Positions 52,859 through 63,265 of a stretch of DNA of 64,000 nt are shown here, piece by piece. This stretch comes from Dromiciops gliroides. Lineage: Eukaryota > Chordata > Mammalia > Microbiotheria > Microbiotheriidae. The stretch lies in NCBI RefSeq assembly GCF_019393635.1, contig NC_057861.1:190728026-190792025 (forward strand), read 5' to 3'. The notes beneath the pieces are model-generated. The model was not told the origin of the DNA, did no database searches, and saw only the letters and a list, made by a program, of their open reading frames with translations. The translations under genes and the position numbers were made by a program. How positions within the stretch are numbered: position 1 is the stretch's first letter; every line of letters begins with the position of its first letter.

Positions 52859-53000
52859 GGGCAGCTAGGTGGCTCAGTGGATAGAGCACCGGCCCTGGAT
52901 TCAGGAGTACCTGAGTTCAAATCTGGCTTCAGACATTTAACACTTACTAGCTGTGTGACCCTGGGCAAGTCACTTAACCCCAATTGCCTCACTAAAAAAA
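52859..53000 (+). mobile_element. WSINE1-like SINE
   Basis: Near-consensus copy. The 16-bp target duplication AAAAATCCAAAAAAGG lies at 52843-52858 and 53001-53016. Confidence 0.94.
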
Positions 53001-53264
53001 AAAAATCCAAAAAAGGACAAATTGAAAAATGCTGCAAGCTGCAATACATTTATTTCACTTTATCAGTCACTTACAACTTAGTGAGACTAAGTCAATCAGA
53101 TGATAAGTGAAGAGCAAGGAATTCTGAGGCAAGGATATAGAACCCTATGGCACTGCAAGTGAGGATGCAGAGGTTGGCAGGCCGCTCACCAAGGACCAAG
53201 GAATGAAGATTAAGAAGTGGGTACCAAACATAAATGCTACATTTCACAGTTTTGCTGAAGGCTG

Positions 53265-53600
53265 GGCCCTCATAATAATAATAATAATAGTAATAATAAC
53301 AATAGGTCACATTTTACCAGCTCTTTATAGTTTATAAATCGCTTTCCTGTGAGGAAGCAACTTTGTGAAGTAGGCACTACTTGTTGTTTCAGTCATGTCT
53401 GACTTTTCGTGACCTCATTTGGGGTTTTCTTGGCAGATACTGGAGTGCTTTGTCATTTCCTTCTCCAGCTCATTTTAGAGATGAGGAAACTGAGGCAAAC
53501 AGGTTGAAGTGACTTGCCCAGGGTCACACAGAGCAGATTTGAACTGAGGTCTTCCTGACCCCATTCCTGGAGCTCTATCCACTGCACTCCCCCTCGACCC
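53265..53600 (-). mobile_element. MIR end followed by MAR1, both reverse
   Basis: 53265-53380 is a reverse MIR end after an ATA microsatellite. 53390-53600 is a reverse MAR1 (TTGTTTCAGTCATGTCTGAC, CATTTCCTTCTCCAGCTCAT). Confidence 0.7.
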
Positions 53601-53700
53601 CATAGCTGCTTGTAGGTTTGACTACCAAGGCATATTTAGGACAGATTAAGGCCCTACCCCCACCCCGGCCCTCACCTCCCATCTCAAGCATACAGGGAGA

Positions 53701-53850
53701 GGCAGCTAAGTGGTGAAGTCGATAGAGCACCAGCCCTGGATTCACAAGGTCCTGAGTTTAAATCAGACCTCAGACACTTGACACTTAACTAGCTGTGTGA
53801 CCCTGGGCAAGTCACTTAACCCCAATTGCCTCACCAAAAAAAAAAAAAAA
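53701..53850 (+). mobile_element. WSINE1-like SINE
   Basis: Complete head, CORE and A-tail. The target duplication is not clear. Confidence 0.85.
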
Positions 53851-53854
53851 GAGC

Positions 53855-54325
53855 ATCAATAAAACATCTGTACACACACACACAAATATCAAACATATAG
53901 GAGCCTGGAGCTTAGCAGAAGTAAAACCTCACTGTAATCCATTCTCAGGGAGGTTTTTGAAACACCCAAAACTTCGTGAATGGAATTTGTTTAGTATTCC
54001 GGGCCTGAGCCAGAAAGGAACAATGACATTTCTGTAGATCATCCAAAGATATTTCACTCCCCCTCCCACCCTGCCCTCGTCCCCCGCGATTTTATCTATT
54101 CTTGACTTCACAAGTTTAAGAAATTCTTAAATAGGGAATGCATTTTTCTCCTTTGTTTTTTTCCCTCTGTGGTTTTCATTGCTATGCTTCGCTTAAACAA
54201 TTACCCATGGGAGCAACAACAAAAAAAGAGACAACCAACCCCCCCCCCCAGGCCACCCCAACAACAACCAACAAAACAAAAATAACTAATCTTCTAGAAG
54301 GGGTGGTTGATGAAAGGAAACAAAA
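53855..54325. other. Upstream flank of the PARD6G promoter
   Basis: Unique-looking and non-coding, with a C-run at 54240-54249. No repeat is recognised. Repeats stop here and GC content rises, which is common near vertebrate promoters. Confidence 0.5.
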
Positions 54326-54537
54326 GCCGAGCAGACCCTAGGATCTCGCGGGGTCGCTAAAGCCAGGAAGCTTGGCTACGTTAGGTGTTCCACCGTACGG
54401 TGCAAATTTCACTGGCTAGAAAACCCGGCTTGCAGTTTCCAGAGCTTTGTGTGGCTTTGCCTCGGCTTCAGGAATTTCGCCACCGAATTGCTGACAACAG
54501 AGCGCGTCCTCTGCCGGCGAGGAGCCTGCTAAGGCGG

Positions 54538-54570
54538 CAGCGGCGGCGGCGGCGGCGGCGGCAGCAGCCG
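54538..54570. repeat. CGG trinucleotide repeat in the PARD6G leader
   Basis: Seven or so consecutive CGG units are flanked by GCGGCAG and GCAGCAGCCGCAGC. Such repeats in 5' leaders often vary in length. Confidence 0.85.
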
Positions 54571-54976
54571 CAGCAAGCAGTTTCCAGACTCCAGGGAAAT
54601 GGAATGATGAAGGGGAGGAGAGAGAGCAAGAGAGGGGGGCGGGTTCTCCAGCGAGGCGGAGCAATACGTGCAGGCGTCTTCCCTCCTAGCTTCTCTTCCC
54701 ATTGAGTCACGGCGCGCTGTGAGCCCCGCTCGGGCGATTTTTACCTACTGAAGCCCGGGGAGAGCGGAGAGACCGAGGCGGGCGTTCCGATTAGGGCGCT
54801 GGGGCGAAGTGTAGACTTCTCCCGGGGCTGCGGCGTTCCAAAGAAAGATTACCTCGCCTGTAGTCGGGGGACCAGCCGCAGGCAGGGGGAGGGGGGCGCT
54901 TTCCCACAGACGGATCAGCTTTTTTGCAGCCCTTGTTGAGCGAGGGCGAAGAATAGAGATAACTGGGACCGAAAAA

Positions 54977-55048
54977 ATGAATCGGAGTTTTAATAAATCT
55001 CAGAGTCTGCGGTTTTTCGATTGTAACGCAGTGGAAGTCAAGAGTAAG
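54977..55048 (+). CDS. PARD6G: PARD6G exon 1 (N-terminus of Par-6 gamma)
   Basis: The 24 codons begin MNRSFNKSQSLRFFDCN and end AVEVKSK. About 20 of 24 residues agree with the mammalian PARD6G N-terminus as I recall it. The shared EVKSK is the point where all PAR6 paralogs enter the PB1 domain, but the MNRSF-KSQ-LRF start is specific to the gamma paralog. The exon stops at AAG and is followed directly by GTAAGC, a strong splice donor, in phase 0. The ATG has A at -3 (GAAAAAATGA). PAR6 proteins (about 375 residues: PB1, semi-CRIB, PDZ) link PAR3, atypical PKC and CDC42/RAC at the cell cortex to set epithelial polarity. Only the part before PB1 is in this window. The gene reads rightward; the later exons lie beyond 64000. 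Confidence 0.92.
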
Positions 55049-55480
55049 GTAAGCAAGGCTGAATGCCAGCCCCCAGTCCTGGTCCAGCCCTCTCTCCCCC
55101 CTTTCTCTGTTGCAAATGAATGGAGATTCTTTCGCGTTTTGTGACTTTAGCGAAGTGGGAGACGAGAGAATTATTAGTGACAACTTTTTTTGCGCTCTTT
55201 TGCTGTTTCTGAGATCAAGTTAACAGATCCACCTTTCTCTTCCCGGCTTGTGCTGGGGAATCCGAGGAATGTGAGACCTCTTCTGCAACTGCGATGGGGA
55301 CTGAGGGACCCCCCTCTGCAACCCAGACAGTGAGGGAGAAGTTTTGTTGCAGTGTGAGCCCTGTGTTTGGGGTTCGCTTTTCTCAGATTCCAGCAACCAC
55401 AGTGTAATCAGCCAGGGTGGCTAGCAGATTCCCTGTCTATCCGCTGTCTTTCTTGTAGAGCTAAAAGCTTGCATTTTCAC

Positions 55481-55506
55481 GGGGGTGGGGGGTGGGGGTG
55501 GGGGGA
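55481..55506 (+). other. G-quadruplex-forming run in intron 1
   Basis: Four or more runs of 4-6 G separated by single T form a strong G4 motif on the sense strand, about 430 bp after the donor. Confidence 0.75.
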
Positions 55507-55990
55507 GATTCCCGTTAGATCTAAGCGCATCCGTATAGTGCAGTGAAACTATGGAAAAAATGTTACTGCTGCCGACCCACTCAATTTAAATTTGCTCTTT
55601 TGTTTAGTCGGACTGAGAAGCAACCCGAGACACGAAGGAGGCTGGAGAGGGCGGCATTTCTTGGGCTAACCAATGTTTTTTGGGTTTGGGCTGCTAGTCT
55701 TAAAGCTTATTGGGGATTAGGATCAATGGGATGGAAGACTGGGGTGGGGGTCGGGGACGGGAAGGACCCCCTCTCTAGGCTACGTGGGGAGAAATGTTTT
55801 CAAAGAGAAGGAATCCAGACCCCCCTCCCCCTCTTTTCCCTCTCCACCCCCCAAGTCTTCTCTCCTGGCTCCCTGCTTTCCTCTCTACCCTCCCCTTGCC
55901 CCTCCACCCCCATCCCACTAGCTGTTTGCGCCCCTGGCTTGGGCAGTTTACTGAAGGCTTCTGGCGGATCCTAACCAGTGAGTCAGTCTC

Positions 55991-56036
55991 GCCTGCCTGC
56001 CTGCCCGCCTGCCTGCCTGCCCGCCTGCCTGCCTGC
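55991..56036. repeat. CCTG/CCCG tetranucleotide repeat
   Basis: About 11 units of CCTG interrupted by CCCG in PARD6G intron 1. Confidence 0.9.
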
Positions 56037-56077
56037 ACTGAACCCAGCTCGTTCGCTTCTGAGAGCTTGTTTAAACT

Positions 56078-56108
<31 letters not shown>

Positions 56109-56114
56109 GTGTGT
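56078..56114. repeat. GT microsatellite
   Basis: GT units with one CG interruption; more GT-rich text follows to about 56160. Confidence 0.92.
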
Positions 56115-57189
56115 GAGAATGTGTGAGTGTGAGCGTGTGTATATGTTTGTGTGTTTGGGTAATCGTCTGATATGATCTGCCGAATTTTCTCTCCAGTGGG
56201 GGAACCTTCCCTTCCCTTCCTTGTCTTCTACTGAAGACTTGTCTGTGTCGGGTCATTATCTCGTAGAGAAGACTGTGCCGGCTCCTGGACCCGGAGGCTC
56301 TTTGGAGGGTGGGGGTAGGGAAAGGGGAAGGCGGTGAGAAACATTGTAGGTTTGCTTCTCTGTGTCTTTGGAGACTTTTGCATTCGGATGGTCCTCGACT
56401 TCTCTGTTGTTCTTGGAAACCAGCCCAAGCTGTTGAAGCTTCCCCACGTAGTGGGGAGTCCACGGGGTTGTAAACCCGTCAGGTCACGACAGCTTCGGCT
56501 GGCGGGGGTTCGCCAAGCTCAGCCTTCAGAAGGTGCCGCAGGCGCCCCAGGGACGAGGAAGAGCGGAGAGCCCTCCGCTGGGATGCCCAAGGCCAGCCCT
56601 CCAGGTGTTGGTAGTGTTAGTGCTCGACCCAGATTGGAGAGAGTCTTGATCCCCACCCCACCCCCACGATTCAGTTCCCTTCTAGAGAGGGCGAAATTGT
56701 TGCTGAGGAGCTTGGGCCCCGCTCCTGAATGCTGGAATTGCAGGAGGTTAGACAAACGTTCGACATTCAGCAACAGGCACTACACATTTACTGGCTTTTC
56801 ATTCAGCTGCAGGAACAAGATAGTCTGGAGCAAGCTGGATGCAATCTTCTATAAACCAGCATTAAACCAAACGGTGCTTCTTTCGGTTGCAAATTCTGTC
56901 ATTTCCCCCTCTCCATCTCTTTTGCAAGCATCCATATAGAATCTACCAAGCCTGTTCTGAGTTATGTGGGGGCAACCAACAAACAATATGGTTTAAAACA
57001 ACCCTTAAGTTTTTTGAAGGCAGGTGAGTGGATGCTGACTACTCAGGGGTACAGGAGACTTAAGCAAGAGCCATGGAGCTGATCAGAAGTAAATGAAGGG
57101 GCCTGAACCTTTGCTCACCCCCCAAACAAGTCAGTAACCTGCAGTATTCCCTGGAAGCTGAGGCTTTATTACTAAGGGAGAAGGGTTAG

Positions 57190-58440
57190 AGTGACTTGCC
57201 CCATCCCTTGAAGAGTATCGTCAGCTGTCACTTGTATACAGATGACAACTTTAGGATCAGCTCTCACCTCTATCATGCTCTAGAAACACATCTACACTGC
57301 CTAGAAGTCGTCTCTATCAGGTTTTCTTGCCGGCACCTGGAACTCAATGGGTTTAAAACTGAGCTGCTTATCTTACCCCTAAACTTTCTGATGTCACTGT
57401 TTTTGTCACTGATACCACTAGACTCCCTAGACACCACCTAGACTCTCATCTTAGAAATCCTGCTGTTATCTTCTACTCCTTCCTCGCCTTTGCCTCTCAG
57501 TTACCAGCTCTTATCGATTGTGCCTTTGCAGTATCTCTTACATCTCACCCCTCTTCTCTATTCCTACCGCCACCACCCTAGTACAGGTCTTCATTACCAC
57601 CAGCCTGAATTGTTGCAAAAGTTTAACTAAGGTATTCCTTCCTTACCTTCCATCCTTCTTCAACCCATCCTACCTAATGCATAGAAGTGTTCATGTCATT
57701 CCTCTGGCCTAAACCCTGTAGTGTCTTCCTATTGGGTGCTGAGTAGTTTACATGTCGAAACTTGTAAGCCTGGCATTTCAGATTTCCACAACCTGGCATC
57801 ATACTATCTTGCCAGCCTTATTTCATACTGCTTTTTATTTCCTCTATGAGCCACCCAAACTGGACTCCTTGTTCTTATCCCTGTTCTTATACCTGCAATG
57901 CCCTCCATCCTTCCAATTCTCTGTCTTCTCTCCATCTTTTAAAGCTCGAATCAAATTCAAATCATATCTCTTCTAGGGAAGCTTCTCTGATCTCACTCCA
58001 CCTTCTCTGCCATTAGCACTTAAATCACTCTCTTAAATTGTTATTGTTCAGTTTCAGTCACGCCTGATTCTTTGTGACCCTATTTGGGCTTTTCTTGGCA
58101 AAGATATTGAAGGGGTTTGCTATTTGCTTCACCAGCTCATTTTTTCAGATGAGGAAACTGAGGCAAACAGGATTAATTGACTTGCTATGGGTAACACAGC
58201 TATTAAATAAGTGTCTGAGGCCAGATTTGAACTTGGGAAAGTGAATTTTTCTGACTCCAGGCCCTGAACTCTATCCACTTTGCCACCTACTTCAACTCTT
58301 AAGTACATCTGTATTATCTGCATTATAGTTACTTGTATATGTAATATTCATTTCTCCCCCTTTGTATCACTCACTTCCCCTTTCAGGCACAGTGTTCTCT
58401 AAACATAGTAGATGGCTAATAAATGTTTATTAAATGGCAT
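57190..58440 (+). mobile_element. LINE-2 3' part with a MAR1 inserted
   Basis: The text TATACAGATGACAACTTTAG (a remnant of the reverse-transcriptase YADD block), CACCTGGAACTCAATGGGTT, CTATTCCTACCGCCACCACC and GCCTGAATTGTTGCAAAAG runs to a LINE-2 end with ACATAGTAGATGGCTAATAA and ATGTTTATTAAATGG. Frames are broken. A MAR1 (58030-58298) lies inside. Confidence 0.75.
58030..58298 (-). mobile_element. MAR1-type CORE-SINE
   Basis: Reverse copy TTGTTATTGTTCAGTTTCAG, GATTCTTTGTGACCCTATTT, TTTTTCAGATGAGGAAACTG, ending TTTGCCACCTACTTC. Confidence 0.78.
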
Positions 58441-58469
58441 TCTATTTCATCTAAGATTTAGGATTAGAG

Positions 58470-58670
58470 ATAGGATCACAGCTCTAGAGCTGGAAGGGAC
58501 GTCAAAGGCCACCTAGTCTAACTCTGTTGTTTTATAGATGAGGAAACTGAAGTAGAAGGAAGTTAGTTGACTTACCCAAGGTCACACAGGTAGTTAGCAT
58601 CAGATGTAGAATTTGAACCCAGGTGTTTTGAATCCAAAGTCAGTGCTTTTTCACCTGCGTACACTATTTC
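58470..58670 (-). mobile_element. Old MIR-like repeat
   Basis: The text AGAGCTGGAAGGGACGTCAA, TTTTATAGATGAGGAAACTG and AATTTGAACCCAGGTGTTTT, typical of old CORE-SINE-type repeats. Confidence 0.5.
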
Positions 58671-58671
58671 T

Positions 58672-58932
58672 CTAGGCAGCTAGGTGGTGCAGTACATAAA
58701 GTGCTGGACCTGTAGTCAGGAATATTCATCTTCCTGGGTTCAAACCTGGCTTCAGACTGACTAGCTGTGTGACCCTGGACAAGTCACTTTAACCCCGTTT
58801 GCCTCAGTTTCCTCATCTGTAAAAATGAGCTGAAGAAGGAAATGGCAAACCACCCCAGTATCTTTGCTAAGAAAATCCCAAATGGGGTCCAAAAGAGTGG
58901 GGCTTTACTGACATGACTGAACAACAACAAAC
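58672..58932 (+). mobile_element. MAR1-type CORE-SINE
   Basis: The text GGCAGCTAGGTGGTGCAGTA, TGAAGAAGGAAATGGCAAAC and GACATGACTGAACAACAACA. Confidence 0.82.
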
Positions 58933-58974
58933 AGTATTTCTCACATGGTGATCTCTAGAACACCAGAGTATAAG

Positions 58975-59115
58975 GAGGCAGTGTGGTGTAATTGGATTTG
59001 GAATCAGGGAACCTGGATTTAAATCACAACTCTGCTGCTTACTACTAGAGCATTTTCCTTATCTGTGAGGGGGTAGGACTAGATGATCTCAAAGATTTCT
59101 GTCTATGGAGCCCAA
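58975..59115 (+). mobile_element. MIR fragment
   Basis: The text GGCAGTGTGGTGTAATTGG, ATTTAAATCACAACTCTGCT and GACTAGATGATCTCAAAGAT. Confidence 0.55.
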
Positions 59116-59236
59116 GATCCTGAGTTCAAATGCAGTACTCTCCCTATGCCTTGAAGCATAGGAAACAGGAGACCCCTAGGGAGAGGAACAGGGAAAGAGA
59201 CAGGTAAAAGATAGTTGGTAAATATTCATTGACTGT

Positions 59237-59399
59237 GGGGGCAGCTAGGTGGCACAGTGAATAAAAGCACCAGCCCTGGATTCAGGAGTCCCTGAGTTCG
59301 GATCCGGCCTCAGACACTTGACACTTACTAGCTGTGTGACCCTGGGCAAGTCACTTAACCCTCATTGTCCTGCAAAAAAACCAACCAAACAAACAAACA
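59237..59399 (+). mobile_element. WSINE1-like SINE
   Basis: Near-consensus copy with an AACC/AAAC tail. The 17-bp target duplication AAATATTCATTGACTGT lies at 59220-59236 and 59400-59416. Confidence 0.94.
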
Positions 59400-59628
59400 A
59401 AATATTCATTGACTGTTCATAGAACTTCCTGTGAGCTTATGTTTCTCAGGCCTTTTTAAAGTTGGCTTTACTTGAGGATTTGGGAAGGTGGGGCTGAGGG
59501 TAGAGATTGTTGGCCCCTAAGGTATGTATGTTTGTATAATCACATGATATTCGTGTATAGATGTGAGAAGTGACTAAGTATTCCAGTAGATGGTCTTGGT
59601 GCTGAGCCTAAGGAACCATAATACTCTT

Positions 59629-59784
59629 TTTTTTTTTTTTTTTTTTTTTTGCGGGGCATTGGGGGTTAAGTGACTTGCCCAGGGTCACACAGCTAGTAAG
59701 TGTCAAGTGTCTGAGGCCGGATTTGAACTCAGGAACTCCTGAATCCAGGGCCGATGCTTTATCCACTGCGCCACCTCGCTGCCC
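59629..59784 (-). mobile_element. WSINE1-like SINE
   Basis: Complete reverse copy with a long T-run. The target duplication CCATAATACTCTT lies at 59616-59628 and 59785-59797. Confidence 0.93.
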
Positions 59785-59859
59785 CCATAATACTCTTAAT
59801 GGTAGAAAAAATGTGGAGAAGTGTGATTTTACTCTTTAGACTCCATCTTTTAGTTTTTA

Positions 59860-60060
59860 TTAGTTCTGTGCTAGGTGCTAGAGATAGAAATACAATGAAT
59901 GAAACAATCCCTGCTCACAAGTAGTTGGCATTCTAGTGGGGGAGGAACATGTACATATATGGGTGTAATCACTGGAAAAACTTAACTTTAACTCTGATTT
60001 GTAGCATTTCACAGTCCCTGCCACATAACAGACTCCTAATGCCTGTTGGTTGATTTCAAT
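59860..60060 (-). mobile_element. LINE-2 end fragment
   Basis: Reverse text TGTGCTAGGTGCTAGAGATA, AATCCCTGCTCACAAGTAGT and ATTCTAGTGGG. Confidence 0.5.
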
Positions 60061-60149
60061 TCTAATTATGTTCTTCAAAATAGTTTTTAAAATGAAGAGT
60101 TTGTAAAGAATGTTTTCTGAAAACCCAAATGCAGTCATCATGATATGAG

Positions 60150-60340
60150 TGCATATTTATATAGTACTTTATGGTATACAAAGGCTGTCTCTGTAAAATA
60201 GGTTGCTCAAATAGTATTTTTCCCATTTTAAATGAACCTCCCCCAAACTCCCAGGTGGTTAACTGACTTTACACATATTTATGCAGTTAATAAGTATCAT
60301 AACCAGGATTTGAATCCAAGTTCTTTTGGATGCTATAGCC
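60150..60340 (-). mobile_element. MIR fragment
   Basis: Reverse MIR text TTTATATAGTACTTTATGGT and AACCAGGATTTGAATCCAAG. Confidence 0.5.
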
Positions 60341-60439
60341 TTTGGTGACCTGTATAAAGTCTTGCATTTAAGGAGTTCATGGTGTTTTTTGGGTTGTTGT
60401 TTTTTTCTTTTATTCCTATGAGCAGTGAACTGGGGAGTC

Positions 60440-60660
60440 TGATAGCTGTCTTTATTGCTATTGTCCTATTCTTCACCCTCAAAAAGGACCAATGACATGA
60501 GAAGGTGATGTCTTGACTTGTAAAGTGGATTGGATTTAAGTGAGGCAGAGCTGTACAAATCATCAGCTTCATTCTCTCCTCCAGAGTCATTGTGGTCCAG
60601 TGGCAAGAATGGTGATGACCCCCAATTGCTGCCCTGCATCATTCCAGAATGCCCACCATT
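60440..60660 (-). mobile_element. RTE-tailed SINE (RTESINE1-like)
   Basis: Reverse blocks GATGTCTTGACTTGTAAAGT, GGATTTAAGTGAGGCAGAGC and GTCCAGTGGCAAGAATGG; 3' part only. Confidence 0.7.
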
Positions 60661-60766
60661 GGCTGTTTGATAACAATGGATATTACTTCCAGTATCAGGT
60701 GTTAAAGTAATCAGAGCACTCTCGTTGTATATGTTACCAGGCCCAAATATTGCCATTTCTCCAAAG

Positions 60767-60844
60767 AAAGGAGAAGGAAAGAAGGAAGGAAAATTAAGAA
60801 AGAAAGAAATTAAGAAGGAAAGAAATTAAGAAAGAAAGAAAGAA
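60767..60844. repeat. GAAA/GGAA purine repeat
   Basis: A run of AAAG, GGAA and AAGA units about 78 bp long. Confidence 0.88.
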
Positions 60845-60996
60845 GCTTCCTGTGTTCCACACTTGGGAAACAATTTTGCTCTTGTCATTTCTTTACTTAA
60901 CAAAGCTACTTGCTTGTGACTCTACCTTTCTAGATCCAAAGAAAGACTGCACAAATGATACCTGATAGTATTTGTGGGTATCACACCAAAGCATAG

Positions 60997-61911
60997 ATTT
61001 TTTTTGGGGGGGGTGACTTTTCAAGCTGTTGACTTTTTTCTCATGTCTTTCCTGCATCACCCTCACTTCTCTTTCCATTTTTTCCTCTACCTCTCTAACT
61101 TTGTCTTCAAAGTCCTTTTTGAGCACCTCTATGGCCTGAGACCAATTCATATTTTTCTTGGAAGCTTTAGATATAGGGGCCCTGATGTTGACATCTTCCT
61201 CTGAGGGTGCATCTCAGTCTTCCTTGTTACTGAAGAAACTTTCTATGGTCCTCACCTTTCTCTGTCTGCTCATCTTGCTTTTCTTTTACTAGACTTTTAG
61301 CTCCTTAAAGTGGGGCATTGTTTCCAGGCTGCAGTATCCCAAGCTTACCAGGTTCTTCCCTCGCCCGGCCTGTTTCCTGGTCCTAGATGACCCCAGACCA
61401 ACTTGCTAATCAACTAGCTTTGTGTGTTGTGGTTGTTAGCTTCGACGAGCCTGTGCCCCTTCCCCACCTGGGCTACTTCTACTTGAGCCTGCCTCCTGGT
61501 TCCCAGGAGGGGTGTAAAATCCAAGTTCTGCTTTAGCACCAGCATAGTCCCCTGTAGTCTCCCCCCTGCTAAGAGCTTGGCCCTCTCACCAGACTGAGCT
61601 TAGTTCCAGACGACACTGGTGCTTCAGCTGATTCAGAGGCTCTGGGGGTCTCCTCTGGTGAGGCCTTCCTGGGACTGGATCTGTGTCAGGGTGACTGTGG
61701 GGTTGGGCTCGACTCCCGTATCAGCACAGCAGCTCCCTGCTTCTGACCTTCCAAGCCATTCTTGGTTAGAAGATGATTTCAGCACATTCTACTGTGAGTT
61801 TTGCTGCTCCGGGCATTTTCCTATGGCGTTATTTGGATGTTTTTTGGAGTAATTGTGTCATGAGTTCGAGAACTCACTTATTGCCTTTCCTCCGCCATTT
61901 TGGCTCCACCT
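60997..61911 (-). mobile_element. L1 5' end: 5' UTR and ORF1 start only
   Basis: On the - strand it begins GGTGGAGCCAAAATGGCGGA, an L1-style start with a YY1-like AAAATGGCG word. About 600 bp of GC-rich 5' UTR follows, then an ORF1 coiled-coil segment (NWSQAIEVLKKDFEDKVREV, ERHEKKVNSLKSH; 61030-61150). The copy then ends in CCCCCCCCAAAAAAAA instead of running through ORF1 and ORF2. The repeat AAAGCATAG (60988-60996 and 61912-61920) brackets it. It is therefore a 5'-complete, 3'-shortened L1 insertion of about 915 bp. A prematurely polyadenylated or spliced template would explain it. Confidence 0.82.
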
Positions 61912-61920
61912 AAAGCATAG

Positions 61921-62580
61921 TTTCTTAAGCTACTCCAAGCTGTGGTGAAGTTCTTATTTCCAAGTGTTTTAAATAAACAATGACCTCTTTTCCTTAGGAA
62001 TATTCATCTTGAAGTATTTGGCTTGTTTTCTCTGAAAATGGGTTAGTGAGTACACTACTAGTATACCCCTACTTTAGGAATGGGTCTGAGCAGGCAACTT
62101 GATAGGCTCTGAAGGGATAGGAGCACATTAAACATTGTTTTATCCAGCACTTGAGATTTCTTTATCTTTCTGGCTGGCTTTTGGCAGCAGTGGTCCAGTG
62201 TGTGCTGGCTCTCCACACAGTCACACATCTTTTCCATGTTGTCTCATGGCCTCTCTTGGAATGGTGATTGAGTAAAACAGCTTTTTTTCCATCAGGTAGT
62301 AGGTTTTCCTTGCGTCATCAAGGGCCAGTTCAGAACTGTCCCAACATAGTTAGAGTCACCTGCAAGTGTAAACTACACCCCTTTTAAAATGTGTGTGTGT
62401 GTGTGTGTATTAGAGAGACAGACAGACAGGTTTGGTTACTTAATTTGGGAAGTAGCATCTAGACAAGAATCTTATCTTGTAACTGGTGGGGCCCATCAGC
62501 TAGGTTCCCTCCCAATGGATCTTCAGAATGCTCTGTCTCACTTGTCTTGACTTCTGTGACTTTTACTAATTACTACTACT
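61921..62580. other. Unique-looking intronic stretch
   Basis: A GT microsatellite lies at 62390-62409, followed by GACA units. No repeat family or exon is recognised. Confidence 0.45.
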
Positions 62581-62594
62581 AGTAATAGTAATAA

Positions 62595-62855
62595 TAACAA
62601 TGTTGCTTAGTAATTTTCAGTTGTATCTGACTCTTTATGACTTCTTTTGGGGTTTTCTTAGCAAAGGTACTGGAGTGGTTTACCATTTCCTTCTCCAGCT
62701 TGCTTTTCAGATGAGGAAATGGAGGCAAACAAGGATAAGTGACTTGCCCAACTAAGGTCATACAGCTTGTAAGTGTCTGAGGTCTGATTTGAACTCAGGT
62801 CACCCTAACTCCAGGCCCTTCTCTCTATCCACTGGCCCACCTAGTTGCTCAATAA
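62595..62855 (-). mobile_element. MAR1-type CORE-SINE
   Basis: Reverse copy TGTATCTGACTCTTTATGAC, GAGTGGTTTACCATTTCCTT and GGCCCACCTAGTTGC. Confidence 0.78.
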
Positions 62856-62857
62856 TA

Positions 62858-63265
62858 ACAATAGGTAGCATTTATACAGAACTTTAAGGTTTGCAATGCA
62901 CATTACAAATGATTTCTCATTTGATCCTCAACAATAACCCTGTGAGGTAGGTTCTAGTAACCTGGTTTCACAGCTGGGGAAACTGACCCATAGAAGTTAA
63001 GTGACTTGCCCAAGCTCACATAACTTCCAGTATAGGGCTCTATCAAATATGATATGGACAAAACTGCTCACGAAGATGATGGAGCTTCTTGAGTTGCAAA
63101 GAATGCTGGATTTGGAGTCAGAGAGTAGTGGGCTTTGCTGCTTATTACCTTGAGCAGTCACTTGACTTTGGGTTTCAATTTCCTTATCTTATAAAATTAG
63201 AGGATTGGATTAAGTTATGTCTAAATCCCTTTCTAGCTCAAAATCTGTGATCCCATGATCTCCAG
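62858..63265. mobile_element. MIR copies, - then +
   Basis: 62858-63030 is a reverse MIR (TAGGTAGCATTTATACAGAA, CAACAATAACCCTGTGAGGT). 63100-63260 is a forward MIR (GAATGCTGGATTTGGAGTCA). Confidence 0.6.

Larger units (their letters stand above)
54330..55560 (+). promoter_or_regulatory. PARD6G: PARD6G CpG-rich promoter and 5' UTR
   Basis: The stretch is rich in CG dinucleotides and free of recognisable transposons, unlike the preceding 54 kb. It holds a TGAGTCA (AP-1-like) word at 54703-54709, GC-rich boxes such as GGGGGGCGGG near 54636, and a CGG repeat at about 54540-54562. No clear TATA box is seen. The start of transcription cannot be fixed from sequence alone. If it lies upstream of 54600, the leader would contain ATG triplets ahead of the coding start. 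Confidence 0.75.

Noticed and set aside
54385-54705. 106-codon frame through the CGG repeat
   Set aside because: The Arg- and Ala-rich text is a by-product of the CGG repeat in the leader. The true PARD6G start is at 54977 in a different context.
55543-55974. 143-codon open frame after the donor
   Set aside because: Low-complexity, GC-rich frame with no domain. Splice and codon evidence are lacking.
56334-56939. 201-codon open frame in PARD6G intron 1
   Set aside because: It lies in GC-rich intronic DNA, has no recognisable domain or homology, and is overlapped by other chance frames. It lacks the PB1 words expected of PARD6G exon 2.
61030-61150. Coiled-coil frame as a host gene exon
   Set aside because: The coiled coil with the adjoining GGAGCCAAAATGGCGG 5' UTR identifies it as L1 ORF1.
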